Below are positions 47,671 to 56,952 of a stretch of DNA of 64,000 nucleotides, in pieces. Within the stretch, counting starts at the first letter, position 1, and every line of letters begins with the position of its first letter. The notes beneath the pieces are model-generated. The model was not told the origin of the DNA, searched no databases, and saw only the letters and a list, made by a program, of their open reading frames with translations. The stretch is from Neobacillus sp. FSL H8-0543 (lineage in GTDB: Bacteria > Bacillota > Bacilli > Bacillales > Cytobacillaceae): positions 3,112,501-3,176,500 of the forward strand of contig NZ_CP151943.1 in NCBI RefSeq assembly GCF_038592905.1, given 5' to 3'. A program made the position numbers and the translations under genes.

Positions 47671-49176
47671 ATGCCCAAACCGAGAGAATTAGTGAAATTA
47701 GAAAATATCCAGAAATCATTTAATCAAAACAAAGTCCTCAAGGGTGTTTCATTAGAAATTAGTGAATCAGAAGTGGTCTCATTAATTGGAGGAAATGGAG
47801 CGGGAAAGAGTACATTGATGAAGATCCTTACCGGAGTCTATAAAGCTGATGAAGGAAATGTAATCATTAATGGGAAGCAAGTAGTAAATTTTAATCCTTC
47901 CCAAGCGCATGAAAAGGGAATTTATTTGGTTCCACAAGAACCATTGCTATTTCCAAATATGACCATTGAGCGAAATTTAACGATTGGCTTTAGTAATAAT
48001 AAAGTCGAAGTAAGGGCGAAAGCGAAGGGTTTAATTGATCAATTGGGATGGGATTTAGATTTAAACAGATTTGCCCTTTCATTATCGATTGCGGAGCAAC
48101 AACAAGTTGAGATCATTAAGGGGCTCCTTAGAGATGCGAAGGTTCTAATATTGGATGAACCTACCTCGTCTTTAACATTTGCAGAAACTGAGTCATTATT
48201 CAAGTTAATTGAAAAGTTAAAAGCCTCAGGTGTAGGTATCTTTTATATAACCCATCGATTAGATGAAGTCTTTCAAATTTCAACACATGCGGTTATTTTA
48301 AGGGATGGAAAAGTAACTCTTAAAGGAAATATTAATGACTTTACAAAGGATATGTTAATTAAAGGGTTATTACCATTGGAAAGTGAACGGGATAGTAACG
48401 ATACGTTTAAAAAGGAATTCTCGGATCGAAGTAAGGAGGAACCTATTTTAAAGGTAACCAACTTAACTGGGGACGGATTTAAGGATATTAATTTTGATGT
48501 ATATAAGGGTGAAGTGGTTGGGCTTGCTGGTCTTGTTGGAGCAGGCAGAACCGAGATTGCTGAAGCCATTTATGGAATAAATAAAGTGAAAAGCGGAAAA
48601 GTCTATTTACATGGCAAGGATATAACGGATTTATCTGCTAGAGAAACAATTGAAAGCGGTTTAGCCTATATACCCGAAGATAGATTTTTAAACGGGATTT
48701 TTTCTATAAGCTCTATAAGTAGTAATGTTACAGCACAAATAATAAAAAAACGCCGGTTTTTTCTTGATAAAAAATTTGAAAAAGAAGTCACAGATGAATA
48801 TGTTGATAAATTAAGTATCAAGATTAGTAGCCATGATGATGAAATCAAATCATTATCTGGAGGGAACCAGCAAAAGGTAGTTATAGCAAGGATCTTATCA
48901 ACAAATCCAAAATTAATTATTATGGATGAACCAACTAGGGGAATTGATGCTGCTGCAAGAGGTGATATCTATTCCATTATTACTCAATTGAAGGAACAGG
49001 GATATTCGATTCTACTCATTTCATCTGATTTAGAAGAGATTGAAAGAATAAGTGATCGAATCTATGCAATTTATCGAGGGAAATGTATTGCTAGGTTAGG
49101 ATTCGACGAGATTAATGCAACAAATGTTATGAAAGCAGCTTTTGGCACGTATGAAGGAAGTGAAAAATATGTCTAA
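47671..49176 (+). CDS. lsrA: AI-2 ABC importer ATPase LsrA
   Basis: A 501-residue double ATPase of the sugar (CUT2) type. Domain 1 has Walker A GGNGAGKST, ABC signature LSIAEQQQVEIIKGLL and Walker B LILDEPTSSL. Domain 2 has the degenerate Walker A GLVGAGRTEI and a full LSGGNQQKVVIARIL and IMDEPTRGID. It drives AI-2 uptake together with LsrC/LsrD. TACGGAGG lies before the ATG. Its 3' end overlaps lsrC by 8 bp. Confidence 0.92.
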   Translation: MPKPRELVKLENIQKSFNQNKVLKGVSLEISESEVVSLIGGNGAGKSTLMKILTGVYKADEGNVIINGKQVVNFNPSQAHEKGIYLVPQEPLLFPNMTIERNLTIGFSNNKVEVRAKAKGLIDQLGWDLDLNRFALSLSIAEQQQVEIIKGLLRDAKVLILDEPTSSLTFAETESLFKLIEKLKASGVGIFYITHRLDEVFQISTHAVILRDGKVTLKGNINDFTKDMLIKGLLPLESERDSNDTFKKEFSDRSKEEPILKVTNLTGDGFKDINFDVYKGEVVGLAGLVGAGRTEIAEAIYGINKVKSGKVYLHGKDITDLSARETIESGLAYIPEDRFLNGIFSISSISSNVTAQIIKKRRFFLDKKFEKEVTDEYVDKLSIKISSHDDEIKSLSGGNQQKVVIARILSTNPKLIIMDEPTRGIDAAARGDIYSIITQLKEQGYSILLISSDLEEIERISDRIYAIYRGKCIARLGFDEINATNVMKAAFGTYEGSEKYV

Positions 49177-50170
49177 AATCATAGGCTTTATGAAGCATCG
49201 GGAATTTAGAACAGTTGCATTCTTAATTGCATTATTTCTGATTGTTGGCCTAGTAAACTCTGATTTTATTTCAATAGGAAACATACAAAACTCTCTAAAA
49301 AATAGTTTGCTTTATATTGTGCTTGCTGTAGGGATGTCATTCGTCTTATTGACCGGTAATATCGATATCTCAGTTGGTGGTGTTGTCGGTCTAAGTGCTG
49401 CGGTTAGTGGAATGATTATTAGAGATGGTGGCAGTATAATTCTAGCTGTCATCGCGGCTATCGCCATTGGTGCTTTTATTGGTCTAATCAATGGATTAGG
49501 CGTTACGAAATTAAAAATTTCCTCTTTTATTATGACCCTAGGTATGAATGAAATTGTCAGGGTCATCCAGGTTATTTATACCGATGGTCAGTGGGTAGAG
49601 AATCTTCCGGAAACGTTCAAAAAAATATCACAGCTGAGTTTTTTGGGAATCAATTCTTTAGCGATTATTGTCATCGCAGCCGTAATAGTCGTTCATCTGT
49701 ACTTATCTAATAGTAAATCAGGAAGGTATTTCGCAGCCATTGGTGATAATGAGGATGGATCGATATTAATCGGAATACCTGTAAACAAATTTAAAGTTTT
49801 ATCCTTTGTTATTTCTAGTGTATGCGCTTCCTTAGCGGGGTTAATTTTTGCAAGCCAAATCGGATTTATCTCTACCACTGCTGGGTTAGGGATTGAAATG
49901 ACTGTCATCGCTGCAGCTGTTCTCGGGGGAGTATCACTTAGCGGTGGTATAGGGTCCGTAATCGGGGCATCTATTGGAGCTATTATTATGACATCTATCA
50001 ACTCTGCACTCGTTTTCTTAAAAGTACCTGCATTCTGGAATGCTGCAATATCAGGTTCTTTGTTAATTATCATTGTCGTTACGGATGTACTTATTGCTCG
50101 CCGAGCGAACAAGAAAGCAAAGACAGAAAGATTAAATGCAAGGATTTCAAACTTGCAGGAGGAGGTGTGA
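49169..50170 (+). CDS. lsrC: AI-2 ABC importer permease LsrC
   Basis: The 333-residue CUT2-type permease has eight to ten helices, MSFVLLTGNIDISVGGVVGLSAAV near residue 55 (the family motif) and GASIGAIIMTSINSALVFL later. ATG 49169 has GGAAGTG at a proper distance and overlaps the lsrA stop; the longer frame from 49142 lies inside lsrA. With LsrD it forms the membrane channel. Confidence 0.9.
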   Translation: MSKIIGFMKHREFRTVAFLIALFLIVGLVNSDFISIGNIQNSLKNSLLYIVLAVGMSFVLLTGNIDISVGGVVGLSAAVSGMIIRDGGSIILAVIAAIAIGAFIGLINGLGVTKLKISSFIMTLGMNEIVRVIQVIYTDGQWVENLPETFKKISQLSFLGINSLAIIVIAAVIVVHLYLSNSKSGRYFAAIGDNEDGSILIGIPVNKFKVLSFVISSVCASLAGLIFASQIGFISTTAGLGIEMTVIAAAVLGGVSLSGGIGSVIGASIGAIIMTSINSALVFLKVPAFWNAAISGSLLIIIVVTDVLIARRANKKAKTERLNARISNLQEEV

Positions 50171-50177
50171 GGTTGCA

Positions 50178-51188
50178 ATGTTAAAAAAAATACCGAAATG
50201 GAACTTAGTTCTCCTAGTAACTTTAATCTCAGAGATTGTTATTTTTGGATTAATTAATCCAAGGTTTTGGAATATGAACGTTCTATTAAATAGTTTTAAT
50301 GACTTTATTGGGATCGCTATCATTGCGTTCTTCGTTACCTTTGTCATTATTACAGGTGGCATCGATATATCCGGCGGATCGATTATCGGATTAACCTCAG
50401 TCGTTGCAGGGATATCGTCTCAAGTGATGGGATTGAATATCTGGCTTGCGGTAGTTCTTGCGATAGTAGTAGGTGGATTGTGTGGTTTACTAAATGGTCT
50501 ATTCATTGCTTATGCAAAAGTTCAAGCAATGGTCATAACACTTGGTGGAATGCTTTTATATAGCGGAATTGCTCTAGTATTGGTTGGGATATCAGGAGCA
50601 AGTACGTATGAAGGGATATCCGGATTCTCTCAAGGATTTATCAATCTAGCAAACGGTAAACTATTTGGGATTCTTCCACATTCCGTTGTATTGTTTATTG
50701 TCGTGTTTATCATTGCTTATATCCTTCTCCATCGAACAAGGTATGGCAGATACATCTATTTAACAGGGATTAACCAAAATGCAGCCGAGTATTCTGGTAT
50801 TGATACTAGGAAAATTATTACTAGTACGTATGTATTATCAGGGTTAAGTGCTGGGCTTGCAGGTGTGATATTAACTTCCTATTTAGGCAGTGCAAGAGCT
50901 GATTTCGGTGGAGAATATTTAATGCCGATCTTAACTGCAATTGTTTTGGGAGGGACATTAATAACAGGTGGTAAGGGAGGTGTTGTCGGTACTGCTCTGG
51001 CATGTATAATTGTTGGTTTCTTAAAACTTGGTTTGCAAATGGGAGGAGTACAAACACAATATATTGGCTTAGCTATAGGGTTACTTCTTATTATTTCGGT
51101 AGCATTCTTAGGAATTCCAAATTTCAAGTCCAATGTTAGTAGACTATTAGGAATGAAAAAAAGTAGGGGGGGCAATTTAAATGCGTAA
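50178..51188 (+). CDS. lsrD: AI-2 ABC importer permease LsrD
   Basis: The 336-residue CUT2-type permease parallels LsrC: FVIITGGIDISGGSIIGLTSVV near residue 62 and GGKGGVVGTALACIIVGFLKLG. ATG 50178 is 7 bp after the lsrC stop; GGAGG ends lsrC and GAGG lies close to the ATG. It ends inside the start of lsrB (8-bp overlap). LsrC and LsrD are clearly homologous and form a heterodimer. Confidence 0.9.
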   Translation: MLKKIPKWNLVLLVTLISEIVIFGLINPRFWNMNVLLNSFNDFIGIAIIAFFVTFVIITGGIDISGGSIIGLTSVVAGISSQVMGLNIWLAVVLAIVVGGLCGLLNGLFIAYAKVQAMVITLGGMLLYSGIALVLVGISGASTYEGISGFSQGFINLANGKLFGILPHSVVLFIVVFIIAYILLHRTRYGRYIYLTGINQNAAEYSGIDTRKIITSTYVLSGLSAGLAGVILTSYLGSARADFGGEYLMPILTAIVLGGTLITGGKGGVVGTALACIIVGFLKLGLQMGGVQTQYIGLAIGLLLIISVAFLGIPNFKSNVSRLLGMKKSRGGNLNA

Positions 51189-52263
51189 ATCAAAACTATA
51201 CAAATTATTAACTGGTACGATACTTGCAACGATGTTATTAGCTGCCTGCAATAGCGAAGATGCAGGAAGCAAAACTGATAAGGGCTCAGGTGAAAAAGAG
51301 GCTAGTGATATCGAAGTAGTATTCATACCAAAAATGACTGGGAATGCCTTTTTTGAATCTGGTAATAATGGTGCACAGGCAATGGCAGAAAAAGTTGGAT
51401 TTAAAGTTAAATATGATGGTGCACCAGAAGGAACGGTTGCCAATCAAGTCCAAATTATTAATAGTGCAGTAAATAGTGGTGCAGATGCAATCGCGATTTC
51501 ATCCGTATCTTTTGATGGTCTAAATCAAGCCTTACAAAAAGCATTAGATGCTGGAATTAAGGTTGTTACATGGGATTCAGACGTTGATCCAAAATATCGT
51601 TCAGCCTATATCAATCAAGGTACACCTGAAATTTTAGGGAAAATGCTTGTGGACATGGCTGCAGGACAACTAGAAAATCCTGATGATGCCCAACAAGTTG
51701 CTTGGTTCTATTCAAGCCCAACTGTTCCTGACCAAAACTCATGGGTTGAGTATGCAGAAAAATATATTGCAGAAAAGTATCCAAAATGGGAACTTGTAAC
51801 AAAGCAATACGGTGAAGGAAATGAACAGGTATCTCTACAAGTCGGAGAAAGTATCTTAGATACCTATCCTGATATTGATGTTATCATTTGTCCGGATTCA
51901 ACAGCCCTACCTGCAATGGCACAGGCAGCTCAAAATAAAGGTTTAGATAAAGATGATGTCATTATTACTGGATTTGCTTCTCCTAATTCCATGAGACAAT
52001 ATATTGAAAAAGGAACAATTGAAAATCATGGATTATGGGATGTTACTGACCAAGGTGCACTTGCCGTTTACATTGCGTATCATTTAGCACAAGGAAATGA
52101 TCTAAAAGTTGGAGACTCTGTTGACGTTCCAGAACTTGGTAAAGTAACAGTTGAGCCAAACACTATTCAAGGGTACGATTACGAAGCAGAAGATTCAGGT
52201 ATTATCGTATTGCCTGAAAGAATTGTCTTTACAAAAGAAAATACAAGCGACTATGATTTTTAA
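51181..52263 (+). CDS. lsrB: AI-2-binding lipoprotein LsrB
   Basis: Signal peptide with lipobox LAAC, lipid-modified Cys23, then a CUT2-type periplasmic-binding-like protein: VVFIPKMTGNAFFESGNNGAQ, VTWDSDVDPKYRSAYINQGTP, FYSSPTVPDQNSWV, GLWDVTDQGA and QGYDYEAEDSGIIVLPERIVF. These closely follow LsrB of enterics, including the Asp residues of the AI-2 pocket (WDSDVD). It is tethered to the outer face of the membrane. GGGGGG-rich ribosome site ends lsrD. Confidence 0.92.
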   Translation: MRKSKLYKLLTGTILATMLLAACNSEDAGSKTDKGSGEKEASDIEVVFIPKMTGNAFFESGNNGAQAMAEKVGFKVKYDGAPEGTVANQVQIINSAVNSGADAIAISSVSFDGLNQALQKALDAGIKVVTWDSDVDPKYRSAYINQGTPEILGKMLVDMAAGQLENPDDAQQVAWFYSSPTVPDQNSWVEYAEKYIAEKYPKWELVTKQYGEGNEQVSLQVGESILDTYPDIDVIICPDSTALPAMAQAAQNKGLDKDDVIITGFASPNSMRQYIEKGTIENHGLWDVTDQGALAVYIAYHLAQGNDLKVGDSVDVPELGKVTVEPNTIQGYDYEAEDSGIIVLPERIVFTKENTSDYDF

Positions 52264-52299
52264 CTAATAGAATTATAGTGTTGAAAGGGAGATATTAGA

Positions 52300-53181
52300 A
52301 TGGCAGATCTTATCGGAAATAAAGTAGCGAAAAATTTCGCAGAGAATGTAGAGTTTAGTAATAATGGTAATTTTCATGTAAAAGGTGCAGCTAATTATGA
52401 CTGGGGTATGAAAGATCGATTATCAAGAATTTTCAACCCGAAATCTGGCAAAACTGTTATGCTGGCATTTGACCATGGATACTTCATGGGACCAACATCT
52501 GGATTAGAAAGATTAGATATTCTAATTCCTAGATTAGCAGATTATGCGGATTGTTTGATGGGAACTAGAGGGGCGATTAGAAGCAGTGTGCCTCCAACCT
52601 ATAATAAAGCAATTGCTCTAAGAGCATCATCAGGTTCAAGCGTTTTACAAGATGATTTAAGTCATGAATCAATGGTAGTAGGTATTGAAGATGTAATTAA
52701 GATGAATGCAAGTGCAATTGCTATTCAAACCTTTATTGGTGCAGATGGACAAAAGGAAACCATTGAAGAATTAAATAAGGCGGTAAATTTTGGTTCAAGA
52801 TATTCAATACCAACAATGGGTGTTGTAGCTGTTGGAAAGGAAATGGAAAGAACAAATCAATTTTTCTTATTGGCAACAAGAATGTTAGCTGAATTTGGCG
52901 TTCAAATTGTCAAAACCTATTATTGTGATGATTTTGAAAAAGTAGCTGCTGCTTGTCCTGTACCATTAGTCGTTGCTGGTGGAAAGAAAATTCCGGAAAA
53001 AGACGCATTAACGTTAGCATATAACTCGATTCAAGGTGGAGCTGCAGGGGTTGATATGGGTAGAAATATATTCCAGTCAGAATTCCCAGAAGAAATGATT
53101 CAAGCAGTTGGTAAAGTTGTCCATGAGGGATACACTGATAAAGAAGGATATGAGTTTTACCTGGATTTAGTAAATAGATAG
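52300..53181 (+). CDS. lsrF: LsrF, 3-hydroxy-5-phosphonooxypentane-2,4-dione thiolase
   Basis: The 293-residue DeoC/FbaB-like TIM barrel has KNFAENVEFSNNGNFHVKGAANYDWGMKDRLSRIFNP in the N-terminal part (split: WGMKDRLSRIFNP is an LsrF mark), MLAFDHGYFMGPTSGLERLD, and the Schiff-base Lys in QIVKTYYCDDF. LsrF moves an acetyl group from the phosphorylated product to CoA, giving dihydroxyacetone phosphate and acetyl-CoA. It needs the LsrG product as substrate, and no lsrG is present here. AAAGGGAG stands before the ATG. A hairpin follows. Confidence 0.92.
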   Translation: MADLIGNKVAKNFAENVEFSNNGNFHVKGAANYDWGMKDRLSRIFNPKSGKTVMLAFDHGYFMGPTSGLERLDILIPRLADYADCLMGTRGAIRSSVPPTYNKAIALRASSGSSVLQDDLSHESMVVGIEDVIKMNASAIAIQTFIGADGQKETIEELNKAVNFGSRYSIPTMGVVAVGKEMERTNQFFLLATRMLAEFGVQIVKTYYCDDFEKVAAACPVPLVVAGGKKIPEKDALTLAYNSIQGGAAGVDMGRNIFQSEFPEEMIQAVGKVVHEGYTDKEGYEFYLDLVNR

Positions 53182-53204
53182 GTTTTGAATTTTATAGAAA
53201 TAAG

Positions 53205-53241
53205 AATAAGGCTTCTACCAAAATTGAGTAGAAGCCTTATT
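53205..53241 (+). terminator. Hairpin between lsrF and the DJ-1/PfpI gene
   Basis: AATAAGGCTTCTAC (53205-53218) and GTAGAAGCCTTATT (53228-53241) form a 14-bp stem, T-rich at the end but without a full T-run. It could end part of the lsr transcripts or protect their 3' end, so the two last genes would be expressed less. Confidence 0.75.
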
Positions 53242-53264
53242 TAAAACAATTTGGAGGTAGGAAA

Positions 53265-53774
53265 ATGACAAAAGTAGCATTTTTATTAGCAAATGATTAC
53301 GAAGATTCGGAAATGAAAAACCCTTATGATTCAATAGTGGAAGCTGGTTATGAAACGGTTATTATTGGTTTAGAAAAAGGAATTGAATGTAAAGGGAAAA
53401 AGGAAACAGTTTCCTACCTAACGGATTTGGCCGTTGCTGATGCAGACGCAAGTGACTTTGATGCAGTAATTATACCAGGTGGAAGCGCGCCAGAGGAGTT
53501 ACGTGTAAATGAGGATGTCATAAAGTTTGTTAAGGAGTTAAATAACAAATCTGCTGTGATCGCAGGAATTTGCCATGGCCCACAAGTTATGATTAGTGCG
53601 GATATTTTAAGAGGACATGAAGTTACTTGTTATCAAGGAATTCGAGATGATGTAAAAAATGGTGGGGCGAAATATATTAATGAAGAAGTAGTTGTTAGTC
53701 AAAACATAATTACTTCAAGGACTCCAAAGGATGAACCAGCTTTTATTAGAGAAATATTAGCTAAACTGAATTAA
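53265..53774 (+). CDS. DJ-1/PfpI-family protein in the lsr locus
   Basis: The 169-residue protein has the nucleophile elbow AGICHGPQVMIS with the conserved Cys near residue 104 and His next to it, plus FDAVIIPGGSAPEELR. It is of the YhbO/GSP18 type: stress chaperone, deglycase or glyoxalase III-like. DPD, the AI-2 precursor, is a reactive dicarbonyl, so a glyoxalase/deglycase-type enzyme beside lsr genes makes chemical sense; that is inference. GGAGG stands before the ATG. Confidence 0.85.
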   Translation: MTKVAFLLANDYEDSEMKNPYDSIVEAGYETVIIGLEKGIECKGKKETVSYLTDLAVADADASDFDAVIIPGGSAPEELRVNEDVIKFVKELNNKSAVIAGICHGPQVMISADILRGHEVTCYQGIRDDVKNGGAKYINEEVVVSQNIITSRTPKDEPAFIREILAKLN

Positions 53775-53855
53775 TAAAGACGCTTTCATAGGACCAATAC
53801 CCGCATGAAGGGGCAGTAAATAGAAAACAGTAACTTACGTGGGAGGACATCAAAA

Positions 53856-54716
53856 GTGGAATTAGTTACAGGGAAAGAAATGTTAAACAAAGCATTAAAA
53901 GAAGGTTATGCAGTAGGACATTTCGACATACATAACCTTGAATGGACGCAAGCTGTTTTAAGTGCTGCTGAAGAGGAAAAGTCGCCAGTTATTCTTGGAG
54001 TAACGGAAGGAGCCGTTCGTTATTTTGGTGGTTTTTCCGTAGCTGTGGCAATGGTGAAGGCACTAATGAATGAAATGAAGATAACTGTTCCAGTAGCACT
54101 TCACTTGGATCATGGTTCTAGTGTAGAGAATTGTAAAGCTGCTATTGATGCTGGGTTTACTTCGGTTATGATTGACGCATCCCATCTCCCATTTAAAGAA
54201 AATGTGAAATTAACAGAGCAGGTAGTTAAATACGCTCATGAAGGTGGAGTATCGGTTGAAGCTGAGTTAGGGAGTATAGGCGGGACTGAAGATGGCATAG
54301 TTTCAGAAGGTTCTATTTATGCAGACCTAAAGGAATGCATGGAGTTAGTTAAACTTACTGGAATTGACTTTCTAACACCTGCACTGGGGTCTGTTCATGG
54401 CCCTTACAAAGGAGAACCAAAACTAGGTTTTGAAGAAATGAAGGAAATTAGTCATACCGTTGGTATACCTTTAGTTTTACATGGTGGTTCAGGCCTTCCT
54501 GCTGAACAAATTAGGAAGGCTATTTCCTTAGGAACGGCAAAAATTAATGTGAATGCAGATAATCACCTTGCGTTTTCCAAAGCAATTAGGGATATATTAG
54601 ATCAAGATCTTGATGTATATGATGCTAGCAAATATATAGGTCTTGGCCGAGATGCGGTGAAAAAAACAGTTATTGGTAAAATGCATCTATTTGGTTCTTC
54701 AGGTAAAGCTTTTTAG
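53856..54716 (+). CDS. Class II fructose-bisphosphate/tagatose-bisphosphate-type aldolase in the lsr locus
   Basis: The 286-residue zinc aldolase has [20 protein letters not shown] (Asp/His metal site), [24 protein letters not shown] and [10 protein letters not shown] (His ligand), the FbaA/GatY/KbaY pattern. It would condense or cleave dihydroxyacetone phosphate with an aldehyde. LsrF yields dihydroxyacetone phosphate, so it may consume or replace an LsrF step. The real aldehyde partner is unknown. Start GTG 53856 after GGGAGGAC. Confidence 0.85.
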   Translation: MELVTGKEMLNKALKEGYAVGHFDIHNLEWTQAVLSAAEEEKSPVILGVTEGAVRYFGGFSVAVAMVKALMNEMKITVPVALHLDHGSSVENCKAAIDAGFTSVMIDASHLPFKENVKLTEQVVKYAHEGGVSVEAELGSIGGTEDGIVSEGSIYADLKECMELVKLTGIDFLTPALGSVHGPYKGEPKLGFEEMKEISHTVGIPLVLHGGSGLPAEQIRKAISLGTAKINVNADNHLAFSKAIRDILDQDLDVYDASKYIGLGRDAVKKTVIGKMHLFGSSGKAF

Positions 54717-54725
54717 CTTCGCCTT

Positions 54726-54768
54726 AACCCTTTCATATATATCACTCTCTGATTTTATGAAAGGGTTA
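54726..54768 (+). terminator. Terminator at the end of the lsr operon
   Basis: AACCCTTTCAT (54726-54736) and ATGAAAGGGTT (54757-54767) form an 11-bp stem with no T-run. The following 54769-54964 has no gene. Confidence 0.65.
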
Positions 54769-54991
54769 TAGGATGTCCTGAATCTTTGAAATTCTCTCTG
54801 TTAGCTTTATATTGATTCCTCAGCAAATCTTCGTTTCTTCTGTTTTCAAATTCTCTTAACCCACTTTATTTTTTTCACTTTAAAAGGATTATCCAAGCGA
54901 ATCTTGAAATAAATAATAATAAAGCTAAAATAATGGAATCCTAGTAGAGTCTGTTTAGTTAATCATGTACTATATTGAGGAGATGCGTTTA

Positions 54992-55195
54992 ATGAAATTT
55001 GGAATAAGAATGCCAAGCTTACGAAAAAGAATTTCTGCTAGAACAAGCATCAAAAGACAGATTGTCCACCGAGCAGGATTGAAAATGCCAAGGGGATATG
55101 CTTGGCTAAGAAATCCTAAAAAGTATGTATATAACAAAGTTTATCAACGGACAACCTTTGATATTTTTAAATTGATTAAAAAGCTTTTTAAATGA
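54992..55195 (+). CDS. Small basic protein, unknown
   Basis: The 67-residue protein is very basic (MPSLRKRISARTSIKRQIVH, then KMPRGYAWLRNPKKYVYNKVYQRTT). This layout is shared by short Gram-positive proteins found in chromosomes and phages, without known function; nucleic-acid binding is a guess from charge. ATG 54992 has GAGGAG nine bases upstream; the ATG at 54965 does not. Confidence 0.6.
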   Translation: MKFGIRMPSLRKRISARTSIKRQIVHRAGLKMPRGYAWLRNPKKYVYNKVYQRTTFDIFKLIKKLFK

Positions 55196-55236
55196 GTACA
55201 AACATTTATAGGAAAGGCTAATGGAGGGTAACTACA

Positions 55237-55461
55237 ATGGCAGAGGTTAAATTTGAAATAAAAGAAACAGTGGGAGCCATTTCAACCTCCCCAAAAGGCT
55301 GGAACAAAGAACTGAATCTGATCAGTTGGAATGGAAAAGAACCAAAATACGATCTCCGGGATTGGGCACCGGAACATGAGAAAATGGGGAAAGGCGTAAC
55401 TTTGAACCTGGAGGAAGTCAAGGCGTTGAGAGATTTGTTGAATGGGATGGAGTTGGATTAA
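55237..55461 (+). CDS. YdbC/PC4-like single-strand nucleic-acid-binding protein
   Basis: The 74-residue protein matches the YdbC/PC4 family: FEIKETVGAISTSPKGWNKELNLISWNGKEPKYDLRDW (split motifs: KGWNKELNLISWNG and KYDLRDW) and a C-terminal helix GVTLNLEEVKALRDLLNG. Members bind single-stranded DNA as dimers. TGGAGGG stands before the ATG. The HIT gene starts 31 bp downstream. Confidence 0.85.
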   Translation: MAEVKFEIKETVGAISTSPKGWNKELNLISWNGKEPKYDLRDWAPEHEKMGKGVTLNLEEVKALRDLLNGMELD

Positions 55462-55492
55462 CCTCTACTTAATCATGATAAGGAGCATGAGA

Positions 55493-55834
55493 ATGGAAAG
55501 TAGTATAGAAGATTTTTATTGTGATGAAGTCTTAAGTGGTAAAACACCCGTAGAAGTAGTGATAGAAACGGATAAAACATTAGCATTTTTTCATACGCGT
55601 CCTTTTTACGATGTACACATCGTAGTTATACCCAAAAAACACATAACTTCGCTGCTTGATATTAACTCAGATGATAGAGATCTAAATGAACTATTTGCTG
55701 TCATTCAAAAAGTAGCAAAACAAGTTAACGACCAATATGGTGCCTGTACGGTTTCAACAAATATTGGGGACTATCAAAGTAACAAACATATGCACTGGCA
55801 TGTTCATTTTGGGAATCGAATTAGAGTGGACTAG
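55493..55834 (+). CDS. HIT-family nucleotide-binding protein
   Basis: HIT motif HMHWHVHF near the C-terminus (H-x-H-x-H-type) and VHIVVIPKKHITSL; 113 residues. HIT enzymes hydrolyse nucleoside phosphoramidates or dinucleotides. ATG 55493 is seven bases after AAGGAG; earlier in-frame starts (55487, 55442) are possible but worse. It forms a small unit with the YdbC-like gene. Confidence 0.85.
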   Translation: MESSIEDFYCDEVLSGKTPVEVVIETDKTLAFFHTRPFYDVHIVVIPKKHITSLLDINSDDRDLNELFAVIQKVAKQVNDQYGACTVSTNIGDYQSNKHMHWHVHFGNRIRVD

Positions 55835-55851
55835 AGTAGTATAATCTTGAA

Positions 55852-55886
55852 AACAAAGCCTCCAAATTAGATTTGGAGGCTTTGTT
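55852..55886. terminator. Bidirectional terminator
   Basis: AACAAAGCCTCCAAAT and ATTTGGAGGCTTTGTT form a 16-bp stem with a three-base loop between the HIT gene and the convergent phosphorylase gene. Confidence 0.85.
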
Positions 55887-55943
55887 ATGCAAGTTTTGAG
55901 CTTTTTTAACTATTCAAACGTTCAATTAGATATTTTCCTGCAA

Positions 55944-56762
55944 TTAAATCTCTTCTAAGACACCCTTAACAAGATTAACGAAGTTACCTCTTACTTTACC
56001 TGCTACTTCAATCACTTCATCATGACTTAATGGCTGGTCTAATATCCCACATGCCATATTTGTTAAACAAGAAATCCCAAGTACCTTCATCCCACCATGA
56101 ACGGCAACAACTGCTTCAGGTACAGTAGACATACCGACTGCGTCTGCACCTAACACACGGATCATGCGAATTTCTGCTGGAGTTTCGTAGGCTGGGCCAC
56201 TCCACCACGCATAAACACCATTTTGCAGTTGGATGTTTTGCTTTATTGCTACCTTGGTTGCAAGGTTACGTAAATCTGGGTTATATACGCGAGATACATC
56301 AGGGAAACGAGTTCCTAATTCACTATTATTTGGTCCAATTAACGGGTTGGTCCCAACTAAGTTTATATGATCGGTAATAAGCATTAAATCGCCAGGTGAA
56401 AAGCTTGTATTGACTGCACCACAAGCATTTGTGATAAGCAGATTTTCAACGCCGAGTGCCTTCATGACACGAACAGGGAAGGTTACCTCATCCAATGTAT
56501 AGCCTTCATAATAGTGGAAACGCCCCTTCATCGCAACAACGGTCTTGCCCATTAATTCGCCAATGACTAATTCATTCGCATGGCCAACCGCTTCAGACTT
56601 TGCAAAGTGTGGAATTTCACTATATGGAATGGTAACGGGGTTACTGATTTCATCGGCTAGCGTGCCTAATCCAGATCCTAAAATCATCCCAATCGTCGGA
56701 CGGCTGTCTGTTTTGCTAAAAATGAAATCGCGGGCTTCAAAAATATCCTCTAACTTGTGCAT
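55944..56762 (-). CDS. Purine nucleoside phosphorylase (PNP family I)
   Basis: The 272-residue protein has MILGSGLGTLADEI, MKGRFHYYEGY, LLITNACGAVN, YETPAEIRMIRVLGADAVGMSTVPE and GISCLTNMACGI, the trimeric PNP (PunA/PupG) signatures. It splits inosine/guanosine and their deoxy forms with phosphate to a base and ribose-1-phosphate. AGGAGGA lies before the ATG. It is monocistronic here, not with drm/deoD. A second nucleoside phosphorylase (60094) lies nearby. Confidence 0.9.
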   Translation of the reverse strand: MHKLEDIFEARDFIFSKTDSRPTIGMILGSGLGTLADEISNPVTIPYSEIPHFAKSEAVGHANELVIGELMGKTVVAMKGRFHYYEGYTLDEVTFPVRVMKALGVENLLITNACGAVNTSFSPGDLMLITDHINLVGTNPLIGPNNSELGTRFPDVSRVYNPDLRNLATKVAIKQNIQLQNGVYAWWSGPAYETPAEIRMIRVLGADAVGMSTVPEAVVAVHGGMKVLGISCLTNMACGILDQPLSHDEVIEVAGKVRGNFVNLVKGVLEEI

Positions 56763-56952
56763 GAAAAATCCTCCTAGTATGTACTTAAAAAAGAACTAAT
56801 AAAATTATTACATCTGTTACTTCTCTGTACCAATTATTATTGTACTGGATTATGTTGGACTTGTAAAAAGTCGTGAAAGGTAATTGAATCTTCAAGGTCG
56901 AATAATTAATGTAGATAAGATAAAATTTTACTATAGAGGGTTGGTTGATTAG

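Noticed and set aside
49693..50178. Open frame of 161 codons antisense to lsrC
   Set aside because: No start signal, no domain; the sense strand encodes a well-matched permease.
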